Positions 1 to 14,399 are shown, counted from the stretch's first letter. The stretch is 64,000 nt of DNA from Monosporascus cannonballus (GCA_004154925.1 QJNS01000022.1:62001-126000); one strand, 5' to 3'. Numbers and translations: made by a program. Notes: generated by a model from the sequence alone, not told the origin.

Positions 1-3000
1 TATATATAATTCCCAAATATTTAATATTATTTTATTTTTAATAAAAGTTTTTAAAGAGGATTAAACCTTAATAATACGCTTAAAACGAACAGAATTTTAA
101 AATTAAAACAAAAAGAAGGTATTAATATATAATTTATAATAATATGCAAAAAGAAGTAAAAAGGAAAAACCAAATTTTAAAAAATATTTAAAAACGTTAA
201 TTAATAAATTAAATATAAATAGAATATACGGGTTAATCTGAAATTATATATTATAATTAATTATAATTAATATAATATTTTTATACGATTTTATTAAAAA
301 TAAAAGGTTTGAAAAAATGTAATTAATTAAAATTACGTGAATTATAAACTTAATTATTTATATTAATTTCGTTAATTATTGTATTATATACTGTAATATA
401 AAATATTATTTTTTAATTGATATTTTTATTGTTAAAATTAAATACATTACGTTAATATATAAAATAGTCCCAAAATTCATTAATTGAAATTACGTAAATA
501 ATAAAACTATATTACTATTGAAATCTTAATATAAATATCATATTATTTAATGGAAAATATAAAATAATAAAAAAATAAATAATAATATTAACGGATAATT
601 TTTATCCGATAAATTTTTATTTTATTCATTTAATAACAATACAAATGATAATAAGCCGCTTGAATTAATATTATTAAGTAAATTATCGATAGTTTATACC
701 ATAAAATCATAACTCTTTTCCATATATAAAATATTACAGTTATTTAGAACTAAATTCTTCTTAATAAATTCGGTATTATAAGTGTTTTAAATAATTATAT
801 TAAAATTATTTATTAATTAATTTTCGTTTTTATCGTATTTAACGAATTAAGCCCATTTACGTCGTTAATAATAAGTACGGTATTATTAAAATTAATAAAT
901 TTAATTTTTATAATCTTAGAACTCGTATCGAGAATATTTTCGGATTTTTAATTATTCTTTTTAATTTAAAACGGATATCTCTTAATAAACCCAAAGTTTT
1001 AAAGCAAAAGATAAATATATTTATAGATTTCGTTATAAAAATCATAAATAAAGTAACGTTTATTTTATAAAACAATATAAGGGATATGAGATTTGTATTA
1101 CAAAAAATACGGTATTTAATTAAAAACGAAATTTGGAAAAAAAATATTAATATTATATATATTATCTTTCGACCGACGCAATTCGTTAATAAAATAAGGA
1201 TTATAATGTTTGTTTTTTTAATCAAATACTTTTTATATTTTTTTCTCAAAATTTCTTTAAATTAAATCTGATATTAAAATCAAATTAATAAGTACTTAAT
1301 TTGATATTATAAAATATTTTTATTATATTTAAATTACCCGGCCTTATAAAAAATGATAATATTAATATTAATTGTTTAATATAATTAACGTCGTGATATT
1401 ATATAATATATAAAAATATAAATAGATCTAGGTTTCTTAAAAAACGGTAATCATTTCGTTATTTTTTATTAATAAAAACGATATCCATTAATAATTAAGT
1501 ATTGTTTTTAATAAAGTTAAAAAAGTTATTACCATATAAAATATCAGCTATATTAAAAATATTGCTGGCCTTATCATTATTTAATAAAAAGATTTTATAT
1601 AATTTACTTTAATTAAAACCGAATCGTCTAATAAATAATATAAGTAAATTAAACTTTTATAATACTTTTCTTATTTATTCGACACGATAAAAATATTTAA
1701 AAAATTATATTATATATAATAAATTTAAATTTATCCACGGCTAATCGAAAATATATATATTTTATAAATTAGATAAATTAAATTTTTTAAAAAAGATTTT
1801 CGATTAAAGTATTACGGAAAATTGTATATATGTTAAACGTTTTTATTATAAATAGTTTATATCGGGTAAATAATTCGGATAAAAATAATTTAAATATATA
1901 AACAATATATATATAAAAAATTAAAAGTTCGGAAAAATAAAAGTTTAATAATTCTTAATAAAATTCGGTTATTTAATTTAGAAATTAACGCTTTAATTTT
2001 AAAATTATTAATATTTTATACGTTCTGGTTTTATTATTAAATGAATAAATACGTATAAATATAAATAAAATGATTTTTTATGTATAAAATAAAATAAATA
2101 TAAAAAAGAAGTTATTATTTCTTATTATATAAATCGGTTATTTTAGCTTAATTAATATTTATTTTCCAAATACAACTAATGATTTTTTAATTTTTATAAA
2201 TAAAATACAAATATTTCGAAAATCGATAAATTTTTTGTTTAAATTCATATATGCTTTAAAAATATATTTAATAAATATTATAAATACTGCTAATAATATC
2301 TTTATCTCCGCTAACTGCACCTAAAGAAATAAAACAATATTTATTATATAATATACGTTTTAATTTAGGAAAACCGGAAGTTTTTATTTATTATATTTAT
2401 AAAATCTATTAATAAAAATAAGAAATAATATTTAAATAATATTAATTATAAATTATTAAAATATATTAGGCAATATAAAATTGTATAATAATATTTTATA
2501 AACTGATGTTACTTTGTAATATTAAATAAATTAAAATATAATTTTTTTTAATTTCTTTTAAAAAATATAGATATAATCATAAATAAAAACGGTAATAATA
2601 TTTCGTATAACGGTTTTATATCGAAATATTATATTACGAACATAACGTTTAAAATTACAGTTTTATATTAAAATATAGTATTGTTTTGTTACATTTAAAT
2701 ATAAAATATAATTTAGTTTAATTAAAATTATAGTATTATAAAAACATTAACATAATTATAATTCTTTTTATTAACTAAATTATATTTTTATTTAACGTAT
2801 AATACGTTTCGTAAATATTTAAGTTTTTTAGTATATTGATTTTATTTTAGAATAAATTTGAAAATAATAAAAACTTGCTTAATAATAATGTAAATAATTG
2901 TTATTCATTTTAAAAAAAATATTCAATTATAATACTTAAAATTATAAAAAAAATATATAAAAATATCCGGATTATTATAAATATAAAATTATTTCATTTT

Positions 3001-3830
3001 TCTTTTCGTATTATGTAATGATTATTTTTTCATAAATATATAAGTATTTAATTTAAAAATTTAAATTAATTAAAAAGTAGCATTTTTATAAAGTAATAAT
3101 TTATATTTAAAATAATATAAATTATTTTAAGTTCGAATAATATTTTTAACGAATAAAAAAATTTAAGCTATTTTATAAAAATTCAAACCTTTTTATATAA
3201 TATATTATAATATTTGAAAACAATAAGGTTGAAATTAATAGAAATTAAAAATTTATATTAATTTTTATATAATATTAATTTATTACGTAAGTCTTTTACT
3301 ACGTTAATTCAATATCTAATTTTAATACTTAAATTAATTATTTAATTATTATCGTATAAAATTTAATTACAAATAACGCTTTCGAATCTTATATTTATCC
3401 GTTATTTTTACCAAAATGTTAAAATACGTATATATATATTTTATTTTTTTGGGTTCACGTAATAAAATTAAAAAAAAATTCAGATTGATTATATTTTAGA
3501 AAAAAGTAATATAATAAAATTAAGTTATAATTATTAAATATGTTAAGGTTTAAAAATAATAAATCGGTTTTAATTAAAATTATTATAATATTAATAGTAA
3601 GCCATAATTAAAGTAATTATATATATATATATAATTACAAAAACGTATTATTATTAAATTATTACGATTTTTGTTTTTCTTAAAAAGCAAATTTACAAAA
3701 CGGAACCTTTTTTCGCATAATTACAATTTAGCCCTCGCTGGCTCGTTACGGGGATTTGGGATTTGATTGGTTAATATTTAGCGTTATACAGCGGTATTTG
3801 AGTAACTTTGCAGAAAATGGGAAAACGAGC
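1..3830. other. AT-rich RIP-type block, no gene
   Basis: The stretch is overwhelmingly A and T, rich in TpA, with stop codons in every frame. This is what RIP leaves in fungal repeats. I see no LTR pair, inverted repeat or protein motif that identifies the original element. The longest open frame, 113 codons on the minus strand at 908-1249, is Ile/Phe/Lys-rich and looks like chance. Base composition recovers from about 3720 onward, just before the transposon end at 3833. Confidence 0.75.
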
Positions 3831-3832
3831 TA

Positions 3833-5378
3833 CAACTCACAGGGGTATTTTTTGTTAGTTACCTCTACCGCCCTACAAGATTCCCTGAACAGTTAGTAAG
3901 TATACTTCTATATAATCTATATGCAAAAATACCTCCATTAATTCCTCTGCTATTTTCCACCATTTTCAAAGTACCGCTTTATTTTATCCTATTAAGCCAA
4001 AATTAACGAAATTAGAAAATTTTTAAGAACGGCGTACCAGGCCTTAAATATCGCCATATATAATTATATTTCTGTTAATTATTACAAATTATACTTTCCC
4101 TTTAAATAAAACTTTATCCAAATCTATACGTTTTCGATAAGGTTCAAATTAGAGCTATTAAGAAATTATTTAAAGGTATATATTTTAAGGATATTTAGCT
4201 TTTCGAAAATACGTTTTATTTAATGGACCGAGTTACCGTTATATTAAAATATAAGCATATTAAGAAAGCGATTTATAAATTCCCTAACTATAAAAAATAT
4301 TACCGTATTGTATTTTTTTGTAGTGATATATTTTTTGGCCCTTAGACCATATATAATAAGGCTCTTTATACCTTTTTCGAAAATATCTCCAAAATATTTA
4401 CTTATAAAAATCCTATATGCGAAAATATTCGAAAAAATCCGGGTTTTCGACGTTATGAACCGTTAATTACTGGCGGTAGCAGGGCTGGGTGATTACGTAA
4501 TACTCGTTAAACCATATTGGACTTCGTTTTAACAAGTTTTTTTGCGTAAACCAGGCTTGGAGCCATTTTTTATATAATTCGGCCTTATATGCCTTATTAT
4601 TAACATTTAAGAGGAGCTTTTTGCGGTTTTTAACTTTACGATAAAAGCATAACCCTAAAAAAGTACGATAAATAATATCCTCCCCGTATTATTTAAAGCT
4701 AGGAACGAAATACCGAAAATTACCTTAAGATATCCGACAATAAGACTAATATTTAAGGAAATACAAAAGTTTCTAAGTTATTATCGATAGCAGAAATTTT
4801 TATCCTTTTTTCGGACCTTTATAAATCGGTATTAAAGATATATTTAATACGTATTGAGCTTACTGGAAAGTTTTTTTTTATTATCCCGGCGAACTTCAGG
4901 TACGTTAAGTTTAGGAAATATTTCTTTAATACCTAAATCTTATATTTTTCGTCTTTCGTAAAATCTTTTAAAGGGTTAAATCCTTATAAGGCTTTTGGGT
5001 TATGCTTAATATTGAGATCGTATTCTTTAAAAGGCTTTTAAGAAAAACGACAAAAAGTTCGAAGCTGTTATTAACGTTATTAAAGGCGTTCGGCAACTTT
5101 AATTAACGGCGACGTTTTCCGAAGGCGTTATTTCTTGATATATCGAAGCTGGGCTTCTAAGTCTATATTGGAAATTACGGGGAAAGTTTTGATTCGAAGC
5201 AAATATAGCTATTAATAGGTTGATAAAACGCTATATACGGGTTATGGTAGTGACGACTTACGGATATGTAGAAACAAGTAAATTTCCATACAAATTCTAT
5301 AGGAGTCTACATACTAGCCTGTAAGGGAAACCAAGTGGGGCAGTGGAGATAACTAACAAAAAATACTCCTGTGAGTTG
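3833..5378. mobile_element. Decayed Tc1/mariner-type DNA transposon with long inverted repeats
   Basis: The left end, starting CAACTCACAGGGGTATTTTT, is the inverse of the right end, which reads CAACTCACAGGAGTATTTTT on the minus strand. The similarity continues inward with mismatches for roughly 100 bp. The element is flanked by TA on both sides (3831-3832 and 5379-5380), the usual target duplication of Tc1/mariner/pogo elements. About 1.5 kb fits one transposase gene, but the interior is too mutated for me to find an open frame or the DDE/D triad. Its terminal repeats resemble those of the MITE at 46685-47024, so the two probably belong to one family. The superfamily is inferred from TA and size only. 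Confidence 0.7.
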
Positions 5379-5380
5379 TA

Positions 5381-8300
5381 GAGAGGCCTGAGCCAGCTCA
5401 GGTAACTAAGCATATGCTACGTAGTTGTTACATAGTTAATAACAATTTTTACCCGCATTTGCTAAGCAATTGCGACGTATCGGATTAATTTTTAAAAAAT
5501 AAGCTTGGCGTTTTCTACTCCCTCCGAGCTTGCTGCTGCGCCACGTTCGTTCTACTCCCCTGGAACTTTTCTCTACTCCCTCCGAGCTAGGTAACCTACC
5601 AATCTCCGTAATCTTGGCTCGCCCCCATCTTTTCTCAGCTTGTTCGTGCTACACAAAATATTCCGCCGAGGTTGTTCAAGTATACTTTGCGATATGCGTG
5701 TTGGACTAACAGCGCGCGCTCGGAGGCTATATTTTTATTAATGACAAAATCTACTATCCGCTAGAGGGACGACAATGCGTTAGCGGTGAGGTAACCCCCC
5801 ATAAAGCGTTGATGTGGGGTCATCTTACCGACAAACCGGCCTGGGACAAAATGGCATGTTGTCATCCCGTCGAAGAAAGCTTGGCTAATTGGATTATGAG
5901 GTCCTCCAACCTTGGAGCGCAGCTGTCTTTATTTCTGTCGCTGTATCTCGCTCTCTATAGGGACGGGAGTGGCGAAAACCGCAACCACGGCGGGACGGCC
6001 CGACCAAGGCCAGCCTGTCTGTCTGCCCAGCTCGCCAGAGGCAGGCGATACGTCAGTGGTGGGACAATGTACTTCTGGAGACTTACACACCGAATAAATC
6101 TGGCTACGTACATCTCACTCATGTCACATACGTCTCGCCTTCCCCGCATTCTTTCGGGGCCTGACTGACAAGGATATCGCATACGGCGCGAACGAGACCT
6201 TCCTTGGAGCTTTAGCAGCGGTAACTGCACCTTCAAGGACTATAAATAACCTCAGATAATACCTGCGGGCGAAATGCCGCGAAGAATAGGGGCAGAGTCG
6301 TGTGTACGTCCGGCAAGGGGAGTGTAGGTGGGACGCTTGCCATCGCAGCCGGTGGATTTGGGTGGCTTTAAGAGGAGAGGGGGGGTGGGGGGTTAATGGT
6401 AAGTGCACCCTCTGCAGACCCCCAGTGGAGACACGTAACTGACTGCTTGAATAGTAAGCGGTGATAGAGACGTGGTCCCGGATTCCCACCTGGCACGCCG
6501 TGAAATCATTCCACAGGATGACGCGCCGCAGGTATATGCCCTACAGCGTTTGGGGTCGGGTCCTACGTTGTTGATGATAGCTCCGTCATTACCTTAAGGT
6601 GAAGGCTAAGTAAGTGATAAACCTTAAGGTATTGGCGGACTGTTAGCGGGTGGGACATTTTTGCGAGTTTTTCCGTAGTTTTGGGTCGGCTTTGTTCTCT
6701 TTTGCGTCGGCGCCACTCCTCTACTGCATAGTTCTCATGCTATGCTATGTCGTTTTATGGCCATAGATCTAATATATCCCCCAAGTAATAAAATAAGGAA
6801 TCTCTTGGTCAGCTCTGCGATTGCTATGTCGCTTATCTCCGCCTTCTTAATGCAATCCTAGAAGGCCGCCCTATTATCCATACCGGCCGCGCATTTGCTG
6901 CTTGTTTTAACTGGGTTCTCATTACCGTTGTATCGTTGCCTATCTATGCAAGGCTTATTTTCTATTGGAGACATTTACAAAGCCCACTGCAGAGCACGGA
7001 ACGATGGATATCCCTAAATATTCAATTCAATGGCGAAACAAGGCCCAATATGGAGACGCAGTCGCGGTAGCCTTAACCCTCCGTTTGCGGAACAAACAAA
7101 TGTGTCGACGGCAAAGTTGCCCCACATAAATATATTTCCCAATAAACTTAAGCCAAGTACCGTATACAGAGGCTGACGTTCTTAACCTACGGTGCCTGGC
7201 CGTTTTGTATTTTATCGTAAGCTACCACGAAGCCCCCAAGCAGTGGATCCTTCGAGGCTGCGGCCCTGAAACTAGAATCTAGAGGAACTCTTTGACAAGG
7301 TAGGATTCCTGGTGTCTGTCTGTTTGTTCCAAATAGACCGTTAGGCGGCGGCTCCTGGTATGGCGTAGGAGAAGCTTGCCCGAATATGCTTATCATCGTA
7401 CTGGTAATGTCCTGAGAGCTGTCGGCGCCTGGCATTGTTCCAGAAGCTGTTGGACGCGAAGTATGCTGGGATGTCACTTGCTGTAACAATATAGGTTGCC
7501 GATTTGATGATACAGCAGCGGTCGTAGTTATGGATTTAACCGACGTGATCCCCATGGTGACACCCGGTGTGATGATGGTTTTAGCAAATGCCAGTTGGGG
7601 TCGCAGATTATATTTCGGCCCTTTAACGTGAACAAATATTAGCTTTCCCAGGCGTGTTAAACATTAAAGCATTGTAGCATATGACTTACAAGTGTTGTTC
7701 GCGCCGCTGATTAATGGACAAATTGTACAAACGAGAAACGGTAAGATGGATGTGGAAATATGGTAGTGGAAGGTAAGATGTGGGGAGTTGAATTATACAG
7801 GAATAGTGTTGTAAGTACAAAAAATTGTTGTAATAACGCCTTGGGGCCGTTTATCAGATACAGTGCAGTACGGCCAAGATACTGGACATCACTTTTATCG
7901 CGATATTGGTACTTGTTTAATCTGGGCCGCATTAGGAACCCTTTTAAGTTTTAGAATGCCTTCTATAGTAACTTATGCTCGAAGCGTACTGTAGCGCCTA
8001 ATCATAATCGGGCTATTAATTTTGAAGCAGCGTTTCTGCAAATGTGGTTGGCGCGGTTTTCGCAATAAACCCAGTTACAAGTCTCGGGGTGCTTCTGTTA
8101 GTTACCTTTACAAGGCCCACTACTACTTGATCAATGCATTATTGTGGTAACGGGTGGTGAGCTAGGAAGGTATGAAAGCGAATTATATCGAATTATACGT
8201 TAATCATCAGGTCTGTCTCAAGGTCGGTCAGCCACTAGTCGTAACACCACAAACTCTGGGGTAAGGTTAACAGCAAGGCCCGGCGTCTGCATTGGTCGGT

Positions 8301-8561
8301 ATTCTTATCATGGGAGCTTCAAGAATATGTATGCACAGGCGTAAGGGGAATTAGTACCTAAGAGCGACAAGTCTACCGCAAAGTACGGAAGCCACTATGC
8401 AACGCAGAAGGTTTTATATTGCTCTCCTTCCCTTATTTCTTCATCAACTTGGCAGCAAAGTATTTCTAACTAAGATCCAATTGCCTCTGCGCTTTCCTTT
8501 CAACGCCCCCCAGAAACGTTCATACACATAACATTCTCCCTTTATTCCTTAATGATTAGGC
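5381..8561. other. GC-balanced island, no supportable gene
   Basis: Base composition is ordinary here, unlike the blocks on either side, but I find no family motif and no plausible exon chain. The longest frames are a 122-codon Ser/Thr/Pro-rich frame on the minus strand (7187-7555) and frames of about 120 codons at 5809-6489 on both strands. None has a recognisable domain. A 17-18-bp direct repeat (core CTACTCCCTCCGAGCT) lies at 5513-5530 and 5571-5588. The region may hold decayed host genes. Confidence 0.5.
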
Positions 8562-9434
8562 ATGGCGACGTAAGTTTGACTCCTAATCACCGATCTACGA
8601 TCGCTTGTCTAACAAATAAGACAAGCCCAGCAAGCCCACCAATACCCAGCAACATTCGGTATTCCGGGGCTGCGACATTTTTGGGATCCGGCTGTAGCAG
8701 CCTACAATAAAATAGCGGAGATCTACAGGCATGGGGCCGACTATAACTATGAAGACGTTGTTTGGCAAGCGTAGGGAGCTATCTGCTACTTGTACTTCCC
8801 GCAGGTGGCAGCGGCACCTGCTCAACCACGGTGGTCCATCGATCGGGAGGCATATAGGGGATTTGCAAACAGCCTTTCATCGACCAAGCCAGATCTCCTC
8901 GTGGTTAAGCTGGTACCGAGTCCAACACTCCCGGGTCAGATACCTCAGACGTATTCGAGAGACTTCCTCTGGGTCGAATGCAAAGCCGCCAAGGAGGATA
9001 ACCCTTCTGGTTGGAAAGACGTCCTGGGTGAGGCAACAAGGCGTCTGCAAACCGCACATCCTTCTCGAACGGTGTTTTTCATCACTGCCGTTGGATGGAA
9101 GTGCCTTTATTTTGTGTGGGATCCCTCCAACTTCATCGTGGGCCAGCCACGATTGTTCATTCGTCCAGCAAACCCTGGTACCGGCAATAGTCCCCAACAG
9201 TGGAATATCGACCCGCGTATTAACGCCATCCAACATACCCAATGGGCAAGCACCGTAACGGGCGAGGTCATTCCGTGGATGGCAATGGAATTGAACGCCT
9301 GGACAACGGTTCAGGTGGCAGGTCATGACCGTATTCGAAATTGGCAGAGCTCGGACATGATTGAACGATTTTTGGTCTCCGTTCAGAACACGGCTCTTCA
9401 GGGCCAAAATCCCCAGGCTAAGAGACAGAAGTGA
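8562..9434 (+). pseudogene. PD-(D/E)XK nuclease-like protein, interrupted by one stop codon
   Basis: Exon 1 is ATGGCGAC (8562-8569). The intron 8570-8620 (51 bp) starts GTAAGT, has branch site CTAAC at 8609-8613 and ends AAATAAG. Exon 2 runs in one frame from 8621 to TGA at 9432-9434, with a single in-frame TAG at 8772-8774 (codon 54). The conceptual protein has about 273 codons. The frame contains KPDLLVV (Pro-Asp at about 93-94) and, 27 residues on, FLWVECKA (Glu122 and Lys124). This is the PD...ExK arrangement of restriction-endonuclease-like folds. The stop is explained by CAG to TAG, a CpA to TpA change typical of RIP. No ATG opens the downstream part, so a shortened product would need a non-ATG start. 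The fold is inferred from the motif; biological role unknown. The stop could also be a sequencing error. Confidence 0.6.
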
Positions 9435-11636
9435 TGGTTATGGTTGACGCAAAGATATTGGACGGTAGGTACGCTTTACGAGTCTTCTTATAAGGTCGTG
9501 GTGCGTAAGCCAGGTGGGCAGTTTTTAAAATATAGTATATGCCATTCGTCCTTACCGTCTTGCCCCCCACCCCGCCGTGTGTGCTTGCCCTATTTGCCCT
9601 ATTTCCGTTAAACTTCCTCCGCAGCTTCAGCTTCTGTCCGACAACCACCCTCGCTCTAAAGATCCAACTCCTTATCGCAAGTACCTCAAGCCCCTAATTT
9701 AGTTCGGTCTCCGGTTCCAGCATTAGAGTTATGCTTCGTACGGTGCTCCCCTCTTAAGGTAAGTTTCGGTTTTATCTCCGCCGTCACAGGCGTAACAGGG
9801 GTTGGCCGGCGGGGAAGCAAGGAAATAATTCCGAGAATATAAATTCCTTCTACATACCCTTGCATTATATGCTTTTTGCAATGGGTGATGATTGTGATTG
9901 TGATGGCGGCGACGGTTGGCCTCTTCATAGGTCCCCATATCCGTCGAGTGCGTTACTTTCACCATACCGAGCTGGACCAACATGTTTTATCGTTCCAGAT
10001 AGTGATTAAAAGAGCCCGTTTAAAGCAGACCTTCGCCTTAACGCATATCAAAGATATTACTGCCATCTACGGTCGTTAGTCCTAAGTAAGCAATGCCAGG
10101 GCTTCGTGGTCGATTTCGTAGGCCTAAGCACGAAAATCTAAGGATCCGCGACTTGGCGTCCGGCCGATCCCACAACAGGCAGTTCTTACGGGGCTACATA
10201 GCCTGGTCGATAAAAGGTGGCAAGCTGAATAAGGCAGAGAGGGATAGGCGTGTGATCTCGCAGTTCAAACTTACCGCTTTTAAGTGGCGAATGGTCGAAG
10301 CTATGCAAAAGGTATTATGTCCGTTTAGGATATCCGTGCTCCAGATTCAAGGGGGGTGGTGATCCCTCTGGTCGATTAACCTCTGGTCTCCATGAATATT
10401 TTCCTGTGACGGAGGAGCTGCTGGACCATCTTGAGCATTGCAATCAGGGCCTTTGTATCCTCGAGGTTGACGATCCTGATAGTATTGGTGAGAAAATTAT
10501 GGAGAAGCACAGGGTCCTTGACAGGCTTGGTACAGCGACGCGTAAGACTATGATTTCTGATATGTGTGGACGATCTACTGCTTCGGGCTAAAGGTCATTC
10601 GCTATGTGGTCAAGACTTTCCTTATAAGAGTCATGTCAGAATAGCGCCACCAACTGCAGGCTATAAGTCTCGTACGCCTCCGCTTCGGATCTTTTCATTA
10701 TCAATCTGCAGCGTAAAGCATAATGGCGACCAAGCAGGCGATCGGCGAGGGACGAATTGCAATCTTCCAACAACATATGTAGGCCTACGATCCTAGTCGC
10801 ATCACCCTCCATTATCATTCCTGTGATACTGTCAGCATCGAGTGCTCCTTATCCTAGCAGGATTCGGTCAAGGGCTACGTTATCTGTTTCAACCTATCGG
10901 TACCTTCCTCATCCCGCCATGCCACCTTTATACTGTATCAACATGGCTAGTTTTTTTGGAGCAATACTCTGTTGCCAGAGCAGAGCACCTCCGCAGCCGT
11001 GGGAATTTTCCGAAAGGAATGGGCCTTGTTTGCAGCAGTCACGGGGGCGCCTGAATCCTACCCTTGCCACTCCTCGCCTGCATGCAGACCTCGTAACGGA
11101 TACATATGTCCCCGGGCCGAGGTAGATGAAACTTTTTAAGAACGGTCCGCGCGGTATGGCTGCAATATTAAGGAAATAGTTGGACGTTGGGATGCGTTTT
11201 CGCAAGCGCAATCGGATGGCGATACGATAGTGCGAACGATTATGACGGTAGTTTGACGTAATTGATGATATTAATATTGGAGGTCGGGAAAGACGAGCCG
11301 AATAGCCGCATGAGTTTAGCTAGCCCCCGTTCTACCGCGTTAATTAGTACGAATCACATATCTTTCTGCTTAAGGTGGTGTTCGGGGCACTTCAACAACT
11401 GATATTTATGGCCCGTGCCAACCCTGTCAATCCGCAAGACGTTAACGAACTTGCTGATGCTGATTTCTCCACTGTTTTGAGTTTCGCTTCAGTCGGCTGA
11501 TTTTAACGAACGGGCTTCGGCTTCAATTAGCCCTGTTGCTTCGTAATATAAATAAATCATTACCGTTTCTTGATATATATGGTGTTAAATATGGTGTTAA
11601 CACCTTCACCTAACGGAATATGACGTATTCGAAAAG
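9435..11636. other. Gene-poor stretch with possible coding debris
   Basis: No intact gene is supported. Two short plus-strand frames, 10093-10362 and one open in a different frame up to 10591 (ATG-less, HEYFPVTEELLDHLEH), look protein-like. They could be one gene broken by a frameshift near the run of G at 10350-10360. I recognise no family. The end of the stretch abuts the left LTR at 11637. Confidence 0.4.
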
Positions 11637-11799
11637 TGTCGGCTAGCAGGGGGTGCTCTAGCACCCCATATACGGAAGATTCCCTTTGATCGGAACATAT
11701 ATGTTCCGGGACTAGATCATCTTAAAGTGCAGTGCGCGTTTTAGAACACCAGCAATTAGTTATGAATACATATATAACTAATATCCTTTATATCTGATA
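11637..11799. repeat. Left LTR of the outer retroelement
   Basis: It starts TGTCGGCTAGCAGGGGGTGC and ends TATATCTGATA; the intact right copy ends CTGACA, giving inverted TGTCrG/CTGACA termini. A hairpin GGGGTGCT/AGCACCCC and an 18-bp perfect palindrome CGGAACATATATGTTCCG (11691-11708) lie inside. This copy is moderately mutated at its 3' end. Confidence 0.85.
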
Positions 11800-13679
11800 A
11801 TTGAAAATCTAATTCGTTTAATTAAACCATATATTAATTAATAAGTTGTTATTAAGACGACATAAATTATATATTAGTTATAATTATTAAAATACGTTAA
11901 TAATAATAATAATAACTATACCGTTAATATCCTCCGTTATTTATAAGGCACCTAAAGATTAAAATTATTTTATAGGTAAACTCTAATTTAAAATATATAT
12001 ATTTAATATTTAATATTATATAAATTTTAATTAGAATTTTTAATAATTTATTAAATTGATAAAACTTAATATAGCTTTTTATTTCAAAAGACGAATCCGT
12101 TATACGATATAAATTAATACCTTGAACGGTTTTTCGTTCATATTTACATTTTCCGGAAAAATTACCAAAAAAATCGATTATATTAATTGCTTAATAAATA
12201 CCTTTAAAATAATAACCGAAAGTAAATAAATTTATAATTAGGATTTTACGGCGTATATTTATAAAGATTAAAAATATAATACTTTTTATAAAAATATTAA
12301 CGATTTTACAAAATAGTTCTTAAAGTCGGTATTTTTAACGATTAAAAATCCTAATTTTTTTCAAAACGAATTTATAAAAATAATATATTAGCTTGGGCAA
12401 ATCTGGCAAAATATACGATAGCAGATTCTTAATTAATATTTAACGAAAATATCGTAAAATATTAAAATAAATTTCGAAATTTAATAAAAAATTAAACGAA
12501 TAGATTATAAAATAATAAGAAATTATAGTTTTGGGATAATAATATAATATTTTAAAAACGAAAATAACGATTATATAAGTTAACGATTTATATATAATAT
12601 TAGCCTTTATAATTAGGATATAAATTATTATTTTCCAGATAATACAAAAAGCTAAAATCGATAACGATAGAATTAATTTTTAAAAAACGGTAATTAATTT
12701 TTTAAATTATTAAATTATAACTTACTTTATATTTATATTACGAAATATTTTTAAAATGTTTTAATTAAAATACTTTTAATTAAAAAAATCTTAAAAATAT
12801 TAATTTTTAACTGTAAAAAAAACATTAAGCTATAAGCCGAAACGAGATAATTATAAAGGTTTTTATACGAATCGAAATAATAATAAACGAAAACGTTAAA
12901 AATTAAACGGATAAAATATCCGTTATAAAACGTACTTAATTAATTACTATATATTATTTAATTATTATTATGTATTTTTTAGGAAAACCTCAAAGAGCTT
13001 CCGTTTTAACGATAAAGTAATAATATATATTTAAAAACGATTTTTTGGCGATTAGTTTTTAAAGAAAAAAATCGATTATTTATCGAAAATTATAGAAAAC
13101 TCTATTATATAAAAAATAAATTAATTCCTAAAAAAGGTACGATAAATATTGGCATACTTTTTAATTATTAATTTACGTAATATTATAAATATTTTATTTT
13201 ATAAGTAATTTCATTATTTCGGATTTAAAATTTACGATATATCGATTTAATTTAATTAATAGATTTTTAAATTTCAAATTTACCGTATAAGATAATAAGG
13301 TATATATACGTAATAATTTTGTCCGGATTAAGGGATACGAAAAATTTAATATAACTTTTCGAAACCTTAACGGTAGGAAAGTATCATATTTATATAACGT
13401 AATATATTGCGAAAATTTCGTATGTAATTTGGTATTTTTTCAATAATTCTGAAAAAAAGTTATTAATAAAATAACCGAAAAACTAACAATTTTGTTGAAA
13501 ATAAATATAATTAGGTAATTATTATATTAATAAATAAATTTAATTAATTTGTTATTAAAAATACTAGCATAATAAGTTTATATATAATTTTAATATTTTA
13601 TAAATAAAGAGTTAATTTGTAAATAATAAAATTATTACGAAGTAATAACAATATTATATGGCACCTAAAATTAGGATAT

Positions 13680-14106
13680 TGTTACATTCAGAAGGGACTC
13701 CACTAGGCCCAAAGGAGGCCCAGGAAGTTGGAGATGCTCGGGATCTCCACCTTCCATCAGATAAACCTCGGGTTTCTATCAATCTCCAGAAATACCAGAA
13801 AATTCGTAAACGATAAATACCATGGTTTTTCGAAATCCCCAGAAACCATAAAAGATATAAAAGATAAAAAAAATATAAAAAATTTGGGTTTTTTATATAA
13901 ATAATTATTTATTTAATTTTTCGCTTTTTAATTATTAATTTAAGTTTTTAACCAAAAGTAATTATATTATTTTCTAATTAAAAAAATATTTTAAATTTTT
14001 TTAATAAATATATTAAATTATTTTTCGTCTTATTATTATTTACAAATTAAAGCCTTTTTTGCATATTATTTATATTTTTAAATAAATATATAATAGGTTC
14101 GTTACA
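13680..14106 (+). repeat. Left LTR of the nested Gypsy element
   Basis: It starts TGTTACATTCAGAAGG and ends GGTTCGTTACA. The first 190 bp keep near-original base composition and the last 240 bp are strongly AT-shifted. That is the reverse of the right LTR. Confidence 0.88.
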
Positions 14107-14399
14107 TTTTAATAATTTTTTAATTAATAACCGACAAATAATTTATTGCTTAATTAAGGTATAAACTTTTTTAAATTTAATATAAATAATAACATAAAAC
14201 AATATTTAAAAAATAAATAATATATATAATTTTTATTATTAATTAAGGAAACGTTATTAATAAAATTTAATAATTTATTTTTTATTAAAAAAGTTTTTTA
14301 ATTAATTAATAATATAATATTTTTTATTATTCGATTTTAAAAAAGCCCGTTATTTTCGCAACCTAAATAATAATTTATTCCGGTTTTTAAAAATACTAT

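Noticed and set aside
908..1249. 113-codon minus-strand frame
   Set aside because: Composition simply mirrors AT-rich DNA (Ile, Phe, Lys, Leu) and there is no motif.
7187..7555. 122-codon Ser/Thr/Pro-rich minus frame
   Set aside because: No signal peptide, domain or splice context; could be chance in balanced DNA.
8771..8804. Intron (GTAGGG...CGCAG) that would remove the in-frame TAG
   Set aside because: Only 34 bp, too short, and its removal would shift the reading frame away from the conserved downstream part.
8731..9407. 175- and 176-codon frames overlapping the PD-(D/E)XK pseudogene
   Set aside because: Other-frame shadows; only the frame from 8621 gives coherent protein text and the ExK motif.
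10093..10591. Possible gene broken by one frameshift
   Set aside because: No recognisable motif; kept only as possible debris.
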